Source: Candidatus Denitrolinea symbiosum
GTDB taxonomy: Bacteria; Chloroflexota; Anaerolineae; Anaerolineales; Villigracilaceae
Assembly (NCBI GenBank): GCA_017312345.1
Contig: BLAA01000001.1
Coordinates: 186,001 to 250,000, forward strand
DNA length: 64,000 bases
Direction of reading: 5' to 3'
Shown in pieces: positions 60,653-64,000 of this stretch (positions within the stretch are counted from its first letter, which is position 1; every line of letters starts with the position of its first letter). Under the pieces are notes generated by a model. The model worked only from the letters and a program-made list of their open reading frames with translations. It had not been told where the DNA came from and did not search any database. Made by a program: the position numbers and the translations under genes.

Positions 60653-61576
60653 CTAAACGACCTCCGTGACAATCGTCCGTTTCGCCCCTGCGGACTTCAA
60701 CGCCTCGGCCGCCGCCGGGGCGTCCGCTTTTTCGACGAGGGCGATCATGTTGCCGCCGCGTCCGCCGCCCGACAACTTCGCGCCGAGCGCGCCCGCCTCC
60801 CGAGCCGACTCGACCAGCCGGTCCAGTTCGGGCGAGGAGACGGCAAGCCGCTGGAGGAGGGAGTGATTCGAATCCATCAGCGCGCCCAACGCCCGCCATT
60901 CCCCATTTTCGATTTTCTCCTTCGCCGTTCGGACGATTTCGCCGACCGCGTCGAAGACCTTTTCCCATCTGGGACGGTCCGCCTCCCACAACCTGCGGAC
61001 GTCGCCCACAGATTCCCTCGTGGGCGCGGCGACGCCCGTGTCCGCGATGACGAGGGTGAAGGGCGCGCCAACTTTGAAGGTCTCGACCGGCTGTCCTCGG
61101 ACAAAGTAGACGGGCTTTGCATGGGTCACGACTGTATTGTCAATGCCCGAGGGAGCGCCGTGGTGGAGTTTTTCGATCTCGTAGGCGAGGGAATTCATCT
61201 CTTCGGCGGAGAGCGGATGTTGAAGCGCGGACGAGAGCGCGCGCAGCAGGGCCACCGTCACCGCCGCGCCGGAGCCGAGGCCCGAGGCGACCGGGATGGA
61301 GGAGGAGACATGGATTTCAAGCGGCGGCGGGGAAACGCCGAAGCGGGAGAAAAAGAGTCGGGCGGCCGCGCCCAGCGGATGGTCGGAGGGAAGCGAGGAA
61401 AGCTCGGCGTGAAGGTCAACGTCCGGGGCGTGGATCCAGACTCCGGGGCGGGAGCCGTCCGCCACGTCCACATCCGCATGGACCTGCATGACGGGGACCG
61501 CCAGCGCGGGACGTCCATAGACGACGGCGTGTTCGCCGAAGAGGATGATCTTGCCGGGAGCGGAGGCTCGGGACAT
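60653..61576 (-). CDS. mvk: Mevalonate kinase
   Basis: GHMP-family kinase that phosphorylates mevalonate on the way to isoprenoids. In 307 residues it has the substrate motif SRASAPGKIILFGEHAVVYGRPA, the ATP motif SSIPVASGLGSGAAVTVAL, the catalytic-Asp region GAPSGIDNTV and the third motif KLSGGGRGGNMIALVE. ATG 61576 is the natural start; the longer frame upstream runs across ubiA in the wrong frame. It ends 9 bases from the convergent mttB stop. The UbiA gene upstream consumes polyprenyl phosphates, a fitting partner. Confidence 0.92.
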   Translation of the reverse strand: MSRASAPGKIILFGEHAVVYGRPALAVPVMQVHADVDVADGSRPGVWIHAPDVDLHAELSSLPSDHPLGAAARLFFSRFGVSPPPLEIHVSSSIPVASGLGSGAAVTVALLRALSSALQHPLSAEEMNSLAYEIEKLHHGAPSGIDNTVVTHAKPVYFVRGQPVETFKVGAPFTLVIADTGVAAPTRESVGDVRRLWEADRPRWEKVFDAVGEIVRTAKEKIENGEWRALGALMDSNHSLLQRLAVSSPELDRLVESAREAGALGAKLSGGGRGGNMIALVEKADAPAAAEALKSAGAKRTIVTEVV

Positions 61577-61593
61577 CGCAACCTGGCAACGCG

Positions 61594-62463
61594 CTACGAG
61601 AGATAGACAATCGCCACAACCGCCAGCCCGAAGAGCGCGAGGGCGATCTGCATGGGTCGGTCGGCGAGCAGCGCTTCCTCGGGCGCGCCGGCCTGATGAG
61701 TGACCTGGATGATGTAGAGATAGCGGAAGATGATGTAGGCCATGAACGGGATGGTCAGCATCATGCTGTGGTTTTCGGGCAGGTTGGGCGCGGAGAACGT
61801 GTAAAGCGAATACGCCAGGATGGTGGCCGCGGAGACGACGGTGATGTACTGGTCGAGGAGCGGCAGGGTGTAGCCGTCGAGGACTTTGCGGTGCGCCCCG
61901 GCGCCTTGCGCGAGGAGGCCGAGTTCGGCGCGGCGTTTGCCAAAGCCGAGGTAGAGCGCGCCCAGCGTGGTGACGACATACAGCCAGGGCGAGAATCTCT
62001 CCACGGCGATGAGCGTCGTCCCGGCGTGGACGCGCAGGACGAATCCCGCCGCGAGGATCAGCACGTCCAAAATGGGGATGTGTTTGAGCCAGCGCGAGTA
62101 AGCGAGGTTGAGCAGGAAATAGATCGCCAGCACGCCCGCAAACATCGGCGAAAGCGCCCATCCGAGCGGAAGCGTGACCGCCACGAGCAGGACCCCCGCC
62201 GTCCATGCCGCGCCCGGCGAGAGCCGTCCCGAAGGCAGCGGGCGGTTTTTCTTTTCGGGGTGCTGCCGGTCCGACTCGATATCGGCGAGGTCGTTGAAGA
62301 TATAGACCGCGCTGGAGACGAGGCAGAACAACGCGAAGCCCGCCGCCGTCCGCGCGAACGGAACAGGCTGGAACAGCTGCTTGTCGAACACCAGCGCGAA
62401 AAACACGAAGCCGTTCTTCATCCACTGGCGCGGGCGCATGGTTTGGAGGAGGGGTTTGAGCAT
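61594..62463 (-). CDS. UbiA-family prenyltransferase (decaprenyl-phosphate phosphoribosyltransferase-like)
   Basis: An integral membrane enzyme of 289 residues with about eight to nine helices. The first aspartate-rich motif is NDLADIESDRQHPEKKNRPL and the second lies in RAELGLLAQGAGAHRKVLDGYTLPLLDQ. The start LLQTMRPRQWMKNGFVFFALVF is typical of the Rv3806c-like group that transfers phosphoribose to decaprenyl phosphate. It is 17 bases upstream of mevalonate kinase and likely cotranscribed. Confidence 0.87.
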   Translation of the reverse strand: MLKPLLQTMRPRQWMKNGFVFFALVFDKQLFQPVPFARTAAGFALFCLVSSAVYIFNDLADIESDRQHPEKKNRPLPSGRLSPGAAWTAGVLLVAVTLPLGWALSPMFAGVLAIYFLLNLAYSRWLKHIPILDVLILAAGFVLRVHAGTTLIAVERFSPWLYVVTTLGALYLGFGKRRAELGLLAQGAGAHRKVLDGYTLPLLDQYITVVSAATILAYSLYTFSAPNLPENHSMMLTIPFMAYIIFRYLYIIQVTHQAGAPEEALLADRPMQIALALFGLAVVAIVYLS

Positions 62464-62520
62464 TGGGGTATTTTACTCGAAGCCGCGCAGAAGTGAGCGG
62501 CGCGCGTGTATACTTGCCCC

Positions 62521-63312
62521 ATGAAAAAGACCCGCCTCGACATCCTCCTGACCGAACGCGGACTGGCCGAATCGCGGACGAAAGCCCAGGCGCTCATCAT
62601 GGCGGGACGGGGGCGCGTCGACGGTCAGACTCAACTCAAGCCGGGCGCGCCGGTCGCGGCCGAATCCACGCTGACGGTGGAGGCGGGTCCGCGCTTCGTC
62701 TCGCGCGGCGGCGAGAAGCTGGACGCGGCGCTGGCGGCGTTTTCCATCGACGCGCGCGGCCTCGTCTGCGCGGACGTGGGCGCGTCCACGGGCGGGTTCA
62801 CCGATTGCCTGCTCCGGCGCGGCGCGGCGAAAGTCTACGCGCTGGACGTGGGCAAGGGCATCCTGCACTGGAAGATCCGCACCGACCCGCGCGTCGCGGT
62901 CATGGAGGGGACGAACGCGCGCTTTGTGGAGTCGCTGCCGGAGGGGGTCGACCTCGTCACAATCGACGCGTCGTTCATCTCGCTGAAGACGCTGCTGCCC
63001 GTGGTCCGCGCGTGGTTCCGCGAAGACAGGAGGAGGGTCGGCGCGGTGGCGTTGATCAAGCCGCAGTTCGAGGCGGGCAAAAAGGACGCGGCGCGCGGCG
63101 AGGGCGTGATCCGCGATCCCGCCGTCCACAAACAGGTGCTGACCAACGTGCTGGCGTTCGCCCAGTCCGAGGGCTGGAGCGTGCGCGGGTTGATCCGCAG
63201 TCCGCTTTTGGGACCGAAGGGCAACGTGGAATTTTTAGCATGGCTGGGATGGGGCGAGCCAGGGATGGTGGAAGGTCTGATCGAGGCGGTTGTGAGGGGA
63301 GGAGGCGGATGA
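62521..63312 (+). CDS. tlyA: TlyA-family rRNA 2'-O-methyltransferase
   Basis: A 263-residue protein with an N-terminal S4 RNA-binding domain (TRLDILLTERGLAESRTKAQALI) and an FtsJ-like SAM domain (VSRGGEKLDAAL, CADVGASTGGFTDCLL, VDLVTIDASFISL, LIKPQFEAG). TlyA methylates 16S and 23S rRNA and affects capreomycin sensitivity in mycobacteria. ATG 62521 is chosen since TATACT ends six bases before it, giving a leaderless start. Confidence 0.93.
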   Translation: MKKTRLDILLTERGLAESRTKAQALIMAGRGRVDGQTQLKPGAPVAAESTLTVEAGPRFVSRGGEKLDAALAAFSIDARGLVCADVGASTGGFTDCLLRRGAAKVYALDVGKGILHWKIRTDPRVAVMEGTNARFVESLPEGVDLVTIDASFISLKTLLPVVRAWFREDRRRVGAVALIKPQFEAGKKDAARGEGVIRDPAVHKQVLTNVLAFAQSEGWSVRGLIRSPLLGPKGNVEFLAWLGWGEPGMVEGLIEAVVRGGGG

Positions 63313-63385
63313 AAAGTAGAGGAGGCATCAGCGGCTGGCGTCTGCCTCGCGAAGCCATCTGCTAGTCGTTGGTGGGAGAAGACGA

Positions 63386-63498
63386 ACGCCGGGGGATGAA
63401 TCTCCCCCGCCTCAGTTTACACAAGTCGGATAAATCCGACTCTGCGCGGTCAGTCCGAAGGACTTGCAAGTATTGAGCGGGGATTTCAATCCCGCGAG
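63386..63498. repeat. Cluster of four small hairpins; dispersed repeat copy 2
   Basis: Four consecutive stem-loops: CGGGGGATGAATCTCCCCCG, AGTCGGATAAATCCGACT, AGTCCGAAGGACT and GCGGGGATTTCAATCCCGC. The last two form a unit also found at 53581-53628. No ORF of quality lies in 63313-63523. Confidence 0.75.
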
Positions 63499-63523
63499 AT
63501 CTCCTTTCATCGCAGTTGTCATC

Positions 63524-63859
63524 TCATAACTCGGCCCCGTCGCCGCTCCCGCCCGGCGTCGGCGTGCCGGGACCGAACCAGACACAAACATAGTCCACAC
63601 AATACATCCCAGCCGGACAGCCGTAACCATTCGGGCATTCAATTATAGATTGCGTGCAGGAGCCATATCCTTTTTTATCAGGACAAGGGCTTGGAATTGA
63701 AATGCAAGTGTAGCCAAAGCCGCATGCGTTGCTATTACAACATGGATCACCTTCTTTGGCATAGAGTCTGCAAAATTGCGGGACAAGTGCAAAAGACAAA
63801 AAGTAAACAATAAGTGTTCCAAAAAGAACGCTCTTTATTCTGCGAAGGTGTGTATCCAT
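63524..63859 (-). CDS. Secreted cysteine-rich small protein
   Basis: A 111-residue protein with an N-terminal signal peptide or anchor (SVLFGTLIVYFLSFALVPQF) followed by about 75 residues holding a dozen cysteines (GDPCCNSNACGFGYTC, PCPDKKGYGSCTQ, ECPNGYGCPAGMYCVDYVC), probably several disulfides, and a Gly/Pro tail. This resembles small EGF- or dickkopf-like exported domains. AT-rich with unusual codon use; function unknown. Confidence 0.65.
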   Translation of the reverse strand: MDTHLRRIKSVLFGTLIVYFLSFALVPQFCRLYAKEGDPCCNSNACGFGYTCISIPSPCPDKKGYGSCTQSIIECPNGYGCPAGMYCVDYVCVWFGPGTPTPGGSGDGAEL

Positions 63860-63889
63860 AATTACATGGTAGCAGACCGCGTCGTTTTA

Positions 63890-64000
63890 TCAATAGAAAC
63901 CACCATAAAATATGATCTCTTCCATTTCCGGCGTGATAACCGCCTCTTTGCCCTCGTCGACCAGGCTTTGTAAAAGCCCGTTTTTGTAGTCGCCACCACC
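63890..64000 (-). CDS. C-terminal end of an unidentified protein
   Basis: The last 36 codons of a frame entering from the right edge, reading NGLLQSLVDEGKEAVITPEM to a final FYGGFY and a TGA stop at 63890-63892. The coherent, hydrophilic, helix-forming sequence supports a real gene end; nothing more can be said. Confidence 0.45.
   Translation of the reverse strand, partial: GGGDYKNGLLQSLVDEGKEAVITPEMEEIIFYGGFY

Noticed and set aside
60653..62425. A 590-residue mevalonate kinase fusion
   Set aside because: The N-terminal part is an out-of-frame reading of ubiA; the kinase starts at 61576.

Overview
The window looks like an accessory-rich stretch of a moderately GC-rich chromosome from the phylum Chloroflexota, most likely class Anaerolineae. 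This is inference from protein character (fused GlyQS, non-pyrrolysine MttB paralogues, YitJ-type methyltransferase/MTHFR, uncharacterised small genes typical of that group) and from many short degenerate repeats. No ribosomal RNA or marker set is present to prove it.

Layout. 1-6.2 kb: a dnaG primase cut by the left edge, two small hypothetical genes, a fused glycyl-tRNA synthetase, and a DUF5674 gene pair bounded by direct repeats. 6.3-10.2 kb: a minus-strand defence/accessory block with a Doc-type toxin-antitoxin pair, another small gene pair, a restriction-modification pair and a broken nuclease-like gene. Remnants of a TIR-domain gene separate these cassettes. 10.3-14.7 kb: a serine hydroxymethyltransferase-GcvT fusion and a serine/alanine-glyoxylate aminotransferase. 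14.8-32 kb: mixed housekeeping genes (YgiT zinc finger, tRNA-Glu with tandemly copied 3' end, CDF transporter, APH(6)-like kinase, SpoU methyltransferase, GH1, acetyltransferases, ABC exporter, FAD oxidoreductase-phosphatase pair). 32-40.7 kb: an SOS-box-controlled membrane protein divergent from mscL, a UvrD/PcrA helicase split by an intein, NUDIX, a MarR-MFS pair, a nucleotidyltransferase, an aminotransferase and a cold-shock gene. 40.9-44.5 kb: tRNA-Arg and a tungstate/molybdate ABC operon with an HTH-PBP regulator. 44.5-52.6 kb: a SAM-I riboswitch in front of an NTF2-like gene, a YoeB-YefM module, a membrane protein, metH and a homocysteine methyltransferase/MTHFR. 52.6-56.2 kb: a mobile-looking island with two DUF3800 genes, each facing a small structured RNA with a shared promoter, plus inverted-repeat elements. 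56.2-64 kb: PadR, three tandem MttB-family genes, mevalonate kinase, UbiA, TlyA, a Cys-rich secreted protein and a partial gene.

Themes. One-carbon and methyl metabolism recurs: SHMT-GcvT, aminotransferase, SAM riboswitch, MetH, MTHFR and three MttB proteins. Short-word repeat arrays (7-9 bp words repeated with variation) lie between genes and also sit in frame inside glyQS, metH, the MTHFR gene and the tupA signal peptide, and inside the P3 arm of the riboswitch. The strongest candidates for new biology are the paired DUF3800/structured-RNA loci, the gene-invading repeat arrays, the helicase intein with a GIY-YIG-like insert, and the accessory cassettes framed by direct repeats of neighbouring sequence.
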